The notes beneath the pieces are model-generated. The model did not search any database. It saw nothing but the letters and a program-made list of their open reading frames with translations, and had not been told where the DNA came from. A DNA stretch of 54,560 nt. Origin: Neolewinella agarilytica (GTDB taxonomy: Bacteria > Bacteroidota > Bacteroidia > Chitinophagales > Saprospiraceae). Of the stretch, positions 23,644-32,067 are shown piece by piece. The DNA is taken from positions 1-54,560 of the forward strand of contig NZ_FOFB01000035.1 in NCBI RefSeq assembly GCF_900110645.1, given 5' to 3'. The position numbers and the translations under genes are program-made. The stretch's first letter is position 1. The number at the start of each line of letters is the position of its first letter.

Positions 23644-24841
23644 CGATCCCTCTCTTCTCTTTCCTCCCACGGCTTACCCTCCCCGTCGAAAAAGTGAAAT
23701 CCTTAAAGATTGGCTATTTGAAAAAATTCACGGGAATAAGCTTGTTTATAATACTTGTTGGGAAGACCCCCGCTGCGACAGAGCAATGCTTTCCATCGAC
23801 AAGGACAGCGAGATTGTGATGATCACCAGCGCAGGAGACAATGCACTGGATTACCTGCTCGACCAGCCGGAATCAGTCCACTGTATAGACGTAAATCCTC
23901 GGCAAAACGCCTTATTAGATTTAAAACTGGCGGCCTATACATCACTGAGCTGGCCCGTCTTTTTCAAAATATTCGGGGAAGGCTGCCTGCCAGACTTTGC
24001 CGCTGTCTACACCTTGCACCTGCGGCCGCGCCTGCAAACAGCCAGCCAACAATACTGGGACCGCCAGCAACATTACTTCCAACCCGGGCGAAAGCGTGAG
24101 GGCCTTTACTTCCATGGCAGCAGCGGCCTTTTTGCCTGGTTGGCCGGGCGGTTTATGGCGCTTGACGGACAACTCCGAAAAGACATCGACGACCTGCTGG
24201 AATCCAGAACTATGGAAGAACAGCAAATACGCTATCGCAGGCTTGAGCCCCGCCTGCTCTCCCGCCTGCTGGGCAGCCGCAGCCGCCAAAAAGTAAGCCT
24301 GAGCATGGTTGGCGTGCCACTTTCTCAACGGCAGTTTATCGAGGAAGAGTCCGGAGGCCTGAGGAATTACGTGCGGGATGCTTTCCGTCACATTTTTCTC
24401 GAGCTTCCCATCCACGAAAATTATTTTTACCGGCTGTATCTGAAAGGCCGCTACAGCAAAGACTGTTGCCCGGGCTATCTCAAAGAGGAGAACTTTGAAC
24501 TGTTGAAATCAAGAACAAAATGTATTCGTCCGCACACCACAACCGTGGCGGATTTCCTGAAGAAAAACCCCAAAGCCTACTCTCATTTTGTTTTGCTTGA
24601 TCATCAAGACTGGCTGGCGGCCAATGCCCCCGCCGCACTGGCAGAAGAATGGCGGCTCATTCTGGCCAACAGCCGGCCGGGCACCCGTATTCTGCTTCGC
24701 TCGGCCACTTCCCGCCCGGAGACCGTACCTGATTTCGTACGGCAACGCACCCGCTTTAGAAACGACCTGAGCAACGTACAGGCCAAACTCGACCGGGTGG
24801 GAACCTACGCCGGCACTTTTCTTCTGGAAGTTATCAAATAA
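23618..24841 (+). CDS. btaA: AdoMet:diacylglycerol 3-amino-3-carboxypropyltransferase BtaA (DUF3419)
   Basis: 407 residues. BtaA moves the aminocarboxypropyl group of S-adenosylmethionine to diacylglycerol, the first step of the betaine lipid DGTS. Family features: LVYNTCWEDPRCDRAML near residues 42-58, then the AdoMet site ITSAGDNALDYLL, VHCIDVNPRQNALLDLK, a long helical middle, and FVLLDHQDWL with ILLRSA in the C-terminal part. Overlaps the PhoD gene and is followed after 6 nt by btaB. A family-1 repeat (24015-24032) lies inside the frame and encodes LHLRPRL. Confidence 0.93.
   Translation: MSQSTTFSNDPSLLFPPTAYPPRRKSEILKDWLFEKIHGNKLVYNTCWEDPRCDRAMLSIDKDSEIVMITSAGDNALDYLLDQPESVHCIDVNPRQNALLDLKLAAYTSLSWPVFFKIFGEGCLPDFAAVYTLHLRPRLQTASQQYWDRQQHYFQPGRKREGLYFHGSSGLFAWLAGRFMALDGQLRKDIDDLLESRTMEEQQIRYRRLEPRLLSRLLGSRSRQKVSLSMVGVPLSQRQFIEEESGGLRNYVRDAFRHIFLELPIHENYFYRLYLKGRYSKDCCPGYLKEENFELLKSRTKCIRPHTTTVADFLKKNPKAYSHFVLLDHQDWLAANAPAALAEEWRLILANSRPGTRILLRSATSRPETVPDFVRQRTRFRNDLSNVQAKLDRVGTYAGTFLLEVIK
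24015..24032 (+). repeat. Dispersed repeat family 1, copy 9, inside btaA
   Basis: TGCACCTGCGGCCGCGCC, in frame, encoding part of LHLRPRL. Confidence 0.85.
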
Positions 24842-24847
24842 GCCCTC

Positions 24848-25489
24848 ATGACCAGAAACATAGCTCCCATCAACAACACAGAGAACCATCCACTCAGCAA
24901 ATATTATCAGTTTCAATCCAGAATATATGATATGACGCGATGGAGCTTCCTCTTTGGCCGCCGGCAATTAATCAGGACGCTACCCATCCCCAAAAAAAAG
25001 AGCATCTCAATTCTGGAGATCGGCTGCGGAACGGGTAAGAACCTGATTCAATTAGCTAAGAAATACCCCCATGCTGAAATTACGGGCATCGATCTTTCGG
25101 AAGAGATGCTCCAGATTTGCCGAAAGAAAATTACGCCATATCAGGGCCGGATATCAACGATTAAGGGGGCCTTCGGAGAAGTAACCTTTCGGGAAAATTT
25201 TGATCTGATCGTTTTCAGCTATTGCCTGACGATGGTCAACCCCGGCTGGGACCGGCTCATTGACCAGGCAAAAAGCACCCTGAAAACAGGTGGCGTGATG
25301 GCGGTAGTCGATTTTCACGATACGGCGGTTTCTGGTTTTGAACACCATATGGCGGGCCATCACGTAAGAATGGATGGCCACCTGTTAAACGTACTGCCCA
25401 AAAAATTCAGGCAGCATGAGCAACAGATAGCCAAAGCCTATTTCGGTGCCTGGAGGTGGTTTATGTTTATTGGGTATAAGAAGCCATAA
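24848..25489 (+). CDS. btaB: AdoMet-dependent N-methyltransferase BtaB
   Basis: 213 residues. Class I methyltransferase: motif I ILEIGCGTGKNLIQLAKKYP (about residues 55-75), acidic motif II GIDLSEEML, then VFSYCLTMVNPGW. With btaA directly upstream (6 nt) it is the trimethylating enzyme that turns diacylglyceryl-homoserine into DGTS. The C-terminal WRWFMFIGYKK fits BtaB-type enzymes. Without the neighbour it would only be called a methyltransferase; the pairing makes BtaB likely. Confidence 0.88.
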   Translation: MTRNIAPINNTENHPLSKYYQFQSRIYDMTRWSFLFGRRQLIRTLPIPKKKSISILEIGCGTGKNLIQLAKKYPHAEITGIDLSEEMLQICRKKITPYQGRISTIKGAFGEVTFRENFDLIVFSYCLTMVNPGWDRLIDQAKSTLKTGGVMAVVDFHDTAVSGFEHHMAGHHVRMDGHLLNVLPKKFRQHEQQIAKAYFGAWRWFMFIGYKKP

Positions 25490-25573
25490 GACACCATCCT
25501 GGCTCAACTTAGTGTATAAAGCATAAGGGTGGATCAGGGCCAGACTGTCACCAATCAACCCTGATTCACCTTG

Positions 25574-25858
25574 CTAATCGATCTTCTTTTCCGTAACCGT
25601 CAGTTCATACAGTTTGCCCTGCTCATAGGGCAGATCCATCAACAACTCATTTAAGCGTTGAATAAGATAGGGCAGCCTGAGTTCATCTTCCATTTGAAAG
25701 GTGAAAATTTTGCGGGCATGATCTTCGGGCGGCTCAACATTTCTCTCGGAGACGGCGAAGCCCGTCTTCAGTTCATCCTCCGTAAAGGGCAAGGGGGATT
25801 GGGCGCGCACGCAGGTGCAGGCAAAGGTGAACAGGCAAAGGAAGAATAAGCGTTTCAT
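25574..25858 (-). CDS. Small secreted protein, unknown
   Basis: 94 residues from the ATG at 25858. Signal peptide RLFFLCLFTFACTCVRAQ, then a charged mature part (SPLPFTEDELKTGF... RLNELLMDLPYEQGKLYELTV). The part of the signal peptide that spells ACTCVRA is encoded by a family-1 repeat. Convergent with btaB. No family recognised. Confidence 0.65.
   Translation of the reverse strand: MKRLFFLCLFTFACTCVRAQSPLPFTEDELKTGFAVSERNVEPPEDHARKIFTFQMEDELRLPYLIQRLNELLMDLPYEQGKLYELTVTEKKID
25802..25820 (-). repeat. Dispersed repeat family 1, copy 10, inside a signal peptide
   Basis: GGCGCGCACGCAGGTGCAG on the plus strand. In coding direction it gives the end of the signal peptide (ACTCVRA) of the small secreted protein. 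Confidence 0.85.
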
Positions 25859-26070
25859 AATTCATTGAATTTGGGATGAAGGAATGGGAACCTATCTCAC
25901 GATACCGCAAGTGGTAGCGCAACGCTTCTTTATTTGCCGTCCTCCCAATGGGTTACCTTTCCTGACATTCGACGGTCATACTTCCTGACAAGTCCCCTGC
26001 TGGCTACTTTTTTCCGGCATACTTTTCGTCGTAAAAGCCCCCCCCTTCCTGTATTTTAAGACCTGATCAG

Positions 26071-26086
26071 CAGGTATTTATACCTG
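26071..26086 (+). promoter_or_regulatory. Palindromic operator candidate, copy 2
   Basis: CAGGTATTTATACCTG, 7-bp arms around TT, 309 nt before the Tat gene at 26396. Followed by TTTT, as at 6100 in gene direction. Confidence 0.6.
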
Positions 26087-26298
26087 TTTTCATGGATATA
26101 AACCATTTCTCTATTGCCATTATAGCCGAAGCGCGGAGATGTCAGACTACCTTAAGTCACAAGAAAACGACTCCTTATTTGCTTCAGGGCTTTCTAATCA
26201 GGCAGCACTGACTTAATTTATACTTCACTATTCGCCTTACGCGCCCTCTTTGCAGGCTTAGTTTCCTCTTTCTCCTAAGGTAATTCCCCCTGATTACA

Positions 26299-26314
26299 CA
26301 GGTGTTTATACCTG
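26299..26314 (+). promoter_or_regulatory. Palindromic operator candidate, copy 3
   Basis: CAGGTGTTTATACCTG, one arm base changed, 81 nt before the Tat gene start. It is the better placed of the two for promoter control. Confidence 0.6.
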
Positions 26315-26395
26315 TTTCTCCTCTTGTAAAGCAGAGTAAGAAAGGCAGCAGAGTAGATTTATCATCAGCAACCAACACTACTTCAATTAGCCTTT

Positions 26396-26689
26396 ATGAA
26401 CAGACGAAAATTTATAACAAAAGGCGCTACGCTCACGCTTGGCTTGAGCATTCCAGCACTCGTACTGGCCAAAAGTACTCCGTCTCTGAAGGCCGAAGAA
26501 GTACGAATGGTAAATGAATTCCATCAACTACTAAACAGCTATCCATACAGTGGTGAGGTAACTGCCAGCCTCTGTGTTATTCGAAAAATCAACTACGCCT
26601 CCGGCGAAGTTCTGGACTTCGAAGATGACAATGGCAACCGGATTTCTTTAAGAAAGAAAAAGGGGCGCTTAGTTGCCAGACTACACTAA
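26396..26689 (+). CDS. Small secreted protein with twin-arginine-like signal (paralogue)
   Basis: 97 residues. N terminus MNRRKFITKGATLTLGLS fits the Tat pattern. The mature part shares EFHQLLNSYPYSGEV, VLDFEDDNGNRISL and the KGRLVARLH terminus with the minus-strand gene at 5662-5961. It opens the plus-strand surface module; the collar gene follows after 49 nt. Function unknown. Confidence 0.82.
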   Translation: MNRRKFITKGATLTLGLSIPALVLAKSTPSLKAEEVRMVNEFHQLLNSYPYSGEVTASLCVIRKINYASGEVLDFEDDNGNRISLRKKKGRLVARLH

Positions 26690-26738
26690 TCTCCATTCCC
26701 ACCTCCCATCTTTTAAATCATCAAAATTCGTATTCATT

Positions 26739-27266
26739 ATGCAACCATTTCTCGGACAAATCGTCGCCTTCGGCGGTAACTTCGCCCCTCGCGGCTGGGC
26801 TAAATGTGAAGGCCAGCTATTAGCCATCAACCAAAACCAGGCGCTATTCTCCATTCTCGGTACTACCTACGGTGGTGATGGCCGGACAACTTTCGGCCTT
26901 CCTGACCTCCGGGGCAGAAGCATGGTAGGCCCGGGCACCGGCCCAGGCCTGAGCAATGTAAGGTTAGGCGAACGTGGTGGAAATGAGACCACCACGCTGA
27001 CACAAGCTAACCTTCCTTCAATTCCAGGCCCCGCTATCCGATTAGGAGGAGCCGTTGGCAACCAGTCCATTGGATCCGACCGCTACCTGGCCTTCAACGC
27101 TCTGGGCGAAACAATTTTCACGGACACGCCACCTAGTAGCGCGACCCTGAACTCCGGATCAACCGGAAACATCGGAGGACAGCATGCTCCCTTTTCCAAC
27201 CAATCCCCCTACACTTCGGTAACGATGATCATCGCCCTGCAGGGCGTTTTCCCGAGCCGCAACTAA
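26739..27266 (+). CDS. Phage tail collar domain protein (paralogue)
   Basis: 175 residues from the ATG at 26739 (MQPFLGQIVAFGG); the frame is open further upstream but the family starts here. Very similar to the minus-strand copy at 5072-5599 along the whole length: FAPRGWAKCEGQLLAI, TTYGGDGRTTFGLPDLRGR, LGGAVGNQSIGSDRYLAFNA, and SVTMIIALQGVFPSRN at the end. DNA identity also looks high in the central part, consistent with recent duplication or gene conversion. No phage neighbours. Confidence 0.9.
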   Translation: MQPFLGQIVAFGGNFAPRGWAKCEGQLLAINQNQALFSILGTTYGGDGRTTFGLPDLRGRSMVGPGTGPGLSNVRLGERGGNETTTLTQANLPSIPGPAIRLGGAVGNQSIGSDRYLAFNALGETIFTDTPPSSATLNSGSTGNIGGQHAPFSNQSPYTSVTMIIALQGVFPSRN

Positions 27267-27479
27267 TAGTATCGTTTCGGAACCTGAGTAGCCAAAACGC
27301 ATCAGTATTTCCCCAGGCTCCTCTCCTATTGGTCTCAGACAAGAGCCACCGGAGAGGGCTTGGGGATAAGCTTTCAGGATTCCTGGCGGTCAACACCAGC
27401 ACCTCCCTGGAAAGACACCCATTGAGAAATTTATCGACCCGGCAACGGGGGACATTGCTCCCTTAAGTAGCCAGAACAC

Positions 27480-27498
27480 TGCACCTGCGATAAGCGCC
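27480..27498 (+). repeat. Dispersed repeat family 1, copy 11
   Basis: TGCACCTGCGATAAGCGCC, 52 nt before the HYR gene start and in its direction. Its counterpart is copy 1 before the other HYR gene. Confidence 0.85.
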
Positions 27499-27550
27499 TG
27501 AGCTAAAGTCATTCTTACTATTTATTCGACATAATTTCAACCCATTACCT

Positions 27551-30500
27551 ATGAAATTCCGTACCGCTCTTATTTCCAGCTTCCTGTTATTTACCGCTGT
27601 TATCTCCGGACAAGCGGGAATGACCATTAATTTTGACAGCCCCTGCACCGGATCGCTTATACTCACCTATACAGGTACAGATGCAACCGGGCGCCATATG
27701 TATGGAGATGAAAGCTTCAATGGGCCAGGCAACCCCGTCTTCAGTGTTTTCTGGGATCAGGCCAGCGGAACATGGCTGGCCGGACTTTTTGGTACGGGTA
27801 GTGCCTCTGATATCCTTTACGCCACCGGCCCCAATACCTTTAGCCCCAACCCGCCGGATTCTGCTACGGAACCTTATCCGGCCACTGCATCGGGTTGCTC
27901 CGGCTCCGCTACTGTAAGCGGCAGCGGCACCCAATCTACCGCCGGGACTCCCTGCGAAGGTATTGGGGATGATGATATGGATGGTATTTGTAACGACAAC
28001 GACGTCTGCCCCGGACAGGATGACACTCTTGATGACGACGGAGACAACATTCCTGATTGTATTGATCCCAACCCGGGAACTTTTGACGGGGTATCTTTTG
28101 ACAGCCCCTGCCTTGGCGGTGTAATTGCCTTTACCTTAACGGGTAACGACGGAACGCGGAACACCTACTCTAATACCGCTCAGGGCCTGGAAATCGAATT
28201 CGATGTAACTAACGGTCGCTGGGAAATGCGGGGCTCTGGCGCCGGAGGGGCCGTGATTTATTTCAACACCCTGGCCAGTATCCCTAACCCACCCTCTACC
28301 CTGGCCATGGCCTGGGAAAGCGAGCCTGCGGGCGGCTGTAGCGACTCCCCAACCGTGGGCGGTAATGGCACCCAGGATGCCCGCTGTGCAGCCGTCTGTG
28401 ACGACGGCGACCCCTGCACCACCGACACACTAGACGACAACTGTAACTGTAACAGTGGTCCGGATGAGGAAGCGCCTACCCTCACGGGTTGCCCCAGCGA
28501 CGAACAGGACGGCGTAGATAACGGCAGCTGTATGTTCGAAACTCCGGATTACACCTCACTCATCACGGTTAGTGACAACTGTACTACCTCAACCCCCACG
28601 CTACTGCAAATCCCCGCAGCGGGCACCTTACTCGGTAGCGGAACTTTCGAGATCAAGCTGGTAGCAACGGACCTGGAAGGCAATGCCTCAGACACCTGTC
28701 GCATTACCCTCAACAATGCCGACATAGCACCACCGACCGCCATCTGCCTGCAGGACGTCGAAGTCCTGATTGACGAAAACGGCATGGCGACGCTCACGCC
28801 AGCCGACCTGGATGCCGGCTCCACGGACAACTGTGGCATCACCAATAGGAGCCTCAGCGTGACTGATTTCACCTGTGACGATGTTTCCACCACGGCCATA
28901 TCCGTAACACTAACCGTGGAGGATGCTGCAGGAGGTCAGGGCAGTTGCTCCAGTTCAGTAACGGTTTCTGATAACATCGCCCCCACCTTCGACTGTACTG
29001 ACATCACCGTATCCCTGGACGCAACCGGAGAATACTTCATCAGCAACAGCGATATCTTTGATCGAATGATCCAAAACTGGGACGACAACTGTGCCCCGGC
29101 CCCGACTAACCTTGGCAGCGGTAATCGTACCATCACCTGTGCTAACATTACTAACGGAACCTTCACCTACTTCTTCGGAGCCTTTGATGGGAACGGGCAG
29201 GAGGCTACCTGTACTGCAACCATTACGGTCCTCGACCCCTCTCTGGCTTGTGACGACGCCCCCACCGCCCAGTGTGCCGCCACAGCCGTCGTCCAGATTG
29301 ACGCCGATGGTAACGCCGACCTCAGTAGTATTGATGACGGTTCCAGTGATGACAACACGCTTCCCGAAGATCTTCTCTTCAGCATCGATGGGGATATACT
29401 TGATTGTGATGATGTGGACATGCCCGCTCAGATGGTTACGCTCATCGTTACGGACAACGTAGGACAGTCTGCCACTTGTACCTCCATGGTGACGGTAGAA
29501 GACAATATCGCCCCGGAGGTAACTTGCCAAAACGTAGCCTATGACCTGGATGCCAACGCCAGCTTTCTCCTCTTCCGTAATTCCGTTATTCAAGACATCC
29601 TTACCTCCTTCTCGGACAACTGTGCCGCAAGCTCGGTAAATGAAGGAGTGACCCAAAACACTTTCGGCTGTAACGACCTCGGCATCAATTCCGAAAGTAT
29701 GTTCTATCGTGATCGTCCCTTTGGCCCAACCAGCCAGGAAGGCAGATGCAATGTTCTCATTCAGATTAACGACCCGCTTGGAGTTTGCGCTACGCCGCCC
29801 ACCCTCACTTGTAACGACTTCCGGGACTACATCCCGGAAGGAGAGACTACTTACAGCCTGTCAACGGCAGATCTCACGGCAAGTGCTTCGGATGACCAGG
29901 GCGTATACGCCGTTGTATTTGGCAACGAGCAGACGACGATCGGTCAGCGGGATAATGCAAATGGCAACTTTAATTCCATTGGTCACGGTCAGTCCTTCAC
30001 GGCTCCGCAAACGGGCCATATCCAGGCCATCAAAGTCCGCTTCGCAGCGGCAAAGAGTAATGCGATTATGTTCCTATATAATTCAGGAACGGGAAGCGGT
30101 ACAGCGGGCAGCTTCGGTTTCCCAGCCCTTGTCCAATCTGGCATTGAATTATTTGCCAGCCCTACTGGCAGCCTCACCGAGATTCTCCTGGACACTCCTT
30201 TCCCCGTAGTGCAAGGCCAGCAGTACAGTTTTGTCTTTGAAGGCTTAACCCACCCGTATTATTCTGTCACCCCTGATGCTTACCCCGGCGGAGATTTTAT
30301 TTTTGACTACGACCTTTCCAGCGGTTGTTGCACCTTCGGTGACCTGGTGTTTGAGATTGACTTCATCGGTCCAACCGAAATGGAGGTCCCCGCCGGTGTT
30401 TCCGTAGCTGAAATCTATGCCGTCGACAATTTCGGCACCTACTCTGCAGTTTGCGAATCCGCCATAACCATTGATGCCGCCTGCACGCCTGGCACTTTTT

Positions 30501-31588
30501 CGGAAGTCCCTATGCCTGCTGCTGACGGCTACTGTGCCCTGGAGGATTTCACGCTAACGGCCCTGGCCGAATTGAACGATTCTGAGGAAATTTACTGGTA
30601 TATGGGCACTTGTGCTGACCAGAGCCTTTTCACGGGTGCCGGCAGTCCTGTCTTCCTGGGTACCGGTAGTTCCATCAACCTCCAGTTCCCCGATGCAGAC
30701 GAAGACATTTCCATTGTTTGTATCGTGCAGGGCCCCGATGGCTGTGGCGACGGCGAGTGTGTGAGCACTACCCTGCTACACGAAACAACAGCTCCCGTTG
30801 TGGCAGCGATTAATATTGAAAGAATGCTCGATGCTAATGGCACGGTAACCATTCTTCCCGAGGAAGTTTTTGATGCGGCTAATAGCTCGGACAACTGCCC
30901 GGAAATTGGCCGCGCTGCAGGTCCTCCGGTAGTACCCGTGTCTGTAAGCCCGAACACCTTCACCGAAGCAGGTGTCTATCCGGTAACCCTTACGGCCCGC
31001 GATAACTTTGGCAATACGTCTACGGCTCCTGCGGAAGTAACCATCAGTGCCGCCTTACCCGTAGAATGGCTGTCTTTCAGCGCGGACGCAGGTGCAAAGA
31101 CGGTTGATTTGCAGTGGGAAACCACCACCGAGCCGGACAACGCCGGCTTCCACATCGAACGCTCGCCCGACGGCAACGCCTGGGCCGTGATCGCCCAGCA
31201 GGCCCCGCTGGAAAGCAACCGCTACCTCCGAATCGATGAAGCCCCGCTGACGGGCGAGAACTACTACCGCATCCGCCAAACGGATTTTGACGGCACGGTC
31301 ACCTACTCTCCCGTACGGGTCGTCACCTTCCTCGGCGACCTGGCCCGCATCTCCGTGCGGCCAAACCCGATGACGGATGCGTTTACGGTCACCGTTCCCA
31401 CCTCCTTCGGCGAGGACGTTGACCTGAGTCTCTATGACCTGACCGGGCGTTTGATCCAGCTGCAGACGAGCGCTACCAGCTCCGGTACCCGCGTGGAAAC
31501 GCGGGAGCTGGCGAGTGGGGTTTACCTGCTCCGTGCCACTTCCCGGGATGGTAAGCAAACGCAGACCGTTCGCGTCATCCGCCAATAG
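27551..31588 (+). CDS. Secreted HYR-domain protein with T9SS type A sorting domain
   Basis: 1345 residues. Signal peptide (KFRTALISSFLLFTAVISGQ), two N-terminal modules with SPC motifs, and an Asp-rich thrombospondin-3-like calcium stretch at about residues 138-178 (DMDGICNDNDVCPGQDD). A Cys-rich linker and several HYR/Ig domains (DNC, YLTVxD, TVTVxD motifs) follow, then a DUF-like stretch with an LPVEWLSF linker near residue 1165. The last 80 residues form a type IX sorting domain (VRPNPMTDAFTV ... LYDLTGRLI ... LASGVYLLRA). It is the closest relative of the minus-strand giant gene at 1-4304. Expected at the cell surface or released, as adhesin or matrix protein. A family-1 repeat (31080) is inside the linker before the sorting domain. 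Confidence 0.93.
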   Translation: MKFRTALISSFLLFTAVISGQAGMTINFDSPCTGSLILTYTGTDATGRHMYGDESFNGPGNPVFSVFWDQASGTWLAGLFGTGSASDILYATGPNTFSPNPPDSATEPYPATASGCSGSATVSGSGTQSTAGTPCEGIGDDDMDGICNDNDVCPGQDDTLDDDGDNIPDCIDPNPGTFDGVSFDSPCLGGVIAFTLTGNDGTRNTYSNTAQGLEIEFDVTNGRWEMRGSGAGGAVIYFNTLASIPNPPSTLAMAWESEPAGGCSDSPTVGGNGTQDARCAAVCDDGDPCTTDTLDDNCNCNSGPDEEAPTLTGCPSDEQDGVDNGSCMFETPDYTSLITVSDNCTTSTPTLLQIPAAGTLLGSGTFEIKLVATDLEGNASDTCRITLNNADIAPPTAICLQDVEVLIDENGMATLTPADLDAGSTDNCGITNRSLSVTDFTCDDVSTTAISVTLTVEDAAGGQGSCSSSVTVSDNIAPTFDCTDITVSLDATGEYFISNSDIFDRMIQNWDDNCAPAPTNLGSGNRTITCANITNGTFTYFFGAFDGNGQEATCTATITVLDPSLACDDAPTAQCAATAVVQIDADGNADLSSIDDGSSDDNTLPEDLLFSIDGDILDCDDVDMPAQMVTLIVTDNVGQSATCTSMVTVEDNIAPEVTCQNVAYDLDANASFLLFRNSVIQDILTSFSDNCAASSVNEGVTQNTFGCNDLGINSESMFYRDRPFGPTSQEGRCNVLIQINDPLGVCATPPTLTCNDFRDYIPEGETTYSLSTADLTASASDDQGVYAVVFGNEQTTIGQRDNANGNFNSIGHGQSFTAPQTGHIQAIKVRFAAAKSNAIMFLYNSGTGSGTAGSFGFPALVQSGIELFASPTGSLTEILLDTPFPVVQGQQYSFVFEGLTHPYYSVTPDAYPGGDFIFDYDLSSGCCTFGDLVFEIDFIGPTEMEVPAGVSVAEIYAVDNFGTYSAVCESAITIDAACTPGTFSEVPMPAADGYCALEDFTLTALAELNDSEEIYWYMGTCADQSLFTGAGSPVFLGTGSSINLQFPDADEDISIVCIVQGPDGCGDGECVSTTLLHETTAPVVAAINIERMLDANGTVTILPEEVFDAANSSDNCPEIGRAAGPPVVPVSVSPNTFTEAGVYPVTLTARDNFGNTSTAPAEVTISAALPVEWLSFSADAGAKTVDLQWETTTEPDNAGFHIERSPDGNAWAVIAQQAPLESNRYLRIDEAPLTGENYYRIRQTDFDGTVTYSPVRVVTFLGDLARISVRPNPMTDAFTVTVPTSFGEDVDLSLYDLTGRLIQLQTSATSSGTRVETRELASGVYLLRATSRDGKQTQTVRVIRQ
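31080..31096 (-). repeat. Dispersed repeat family 1, copy 12, inside HYR gene
   Basis: GCGCGGACGCAGGTGCA, read as SADAGA in the linker between LPVEWLSF and the sorting domain, a part that tolerates variation. Confidence 0.8.
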
Positions 31589-31597
31589 TCCCTGGTC

Positions 31598-31724
31598 GAG
31601 ACGCTATGCGTCGAGCCGGGCAAGGGAGCGAAGCGACTTTGCCCGTGTAACACCCTGGCCGGGCAAAAGCTACCGCACCACCCCTCTCCGGGAGTCTGCG
31701 TTCGCGATCGACGCATAGCGTCTC
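31598..31724. repeat. 127-bp element with perfect 17-bp inverted ends
   Basis: GAGACGCTATGCGTCGA at 31598-31614 is the exact reverse complement of 31708-31724. Inside, CGGGCAA and TTTGCCCG form a second stem. It starts ten bases after the HYR stop codon. No open frame inside. Confidence 0.8.
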
Positions 31725-31734
31725 AACCAAATGA

Positions 31735-31782
31735 TGCACCTGCGTACGCGCCGAAAAAAACCTCGTCGCTTACGCAGGTGCT
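31735..31782. repeat. Inverted pair of family-1 repeats (hairpin)
   Basis: Copy 13 (TGCACCTGCGTACGCGCC) and copy 14 (GTCGCTTACGCAGGTGC) face each other. GCACCTGCGTA at 31736-31746 pairs perfectly with 31771-31781, and the loop contains AAAAAAA. Confidence 0.85.
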
Positions 31783-32067
31783 TTAGGTTGCAGGCTTACA
31801 GCGCAAACAAAGGCCCAGATAGCTCTTCTGGAAATCGTACTATTTATTCACGTAAATAGCGCAAATATTATTTTTCAATAAAATTTACGCCACCTGCGAA
31901 GGATTTCAGGATTAGCTCCGTCTAAGCCTGCAAACCATCCAACTATAAGAATCCATTTCTACTCGTTTTTTATGATAGTCAGGTAGCGCTACCGCTTTGT
32001 CATAATACCTTTCAGTGATCGGTCTCCGAATTGGGGCTGAGAATTTTTCATCATTAAACAAGTAGAA

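Larger units (their letters stand above)
25859..26395. other. 537-bp intergenic region with two operator palindromes
   Basis: AT-rich, no coding potential seen. Contains CAGGTATTTATACCTG (26071) and CAGGTGTTTATACCTG (26299), each preceded within four bases by CCTGAT, upstream of the plus-strand surface module. Confidence 0.7.
31589..32067. other. 479-bp intergenic region with two hairpin elements
   Basis: No gene seen. Holds a 127-bp inverted-repeat element (31598-31724), an inverted pair of family-1 repeats (31735-31782) and an AT-rich stretch before the haloperoxidase-like gene. Confidence 0.7.

Noticed and set aside
31981..31996. GGTAGCGCTACC palindrome near 31982-31993 as a third operator class
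   Set aside because: Single short GC palindrome with no second copy or clear promoter placement.
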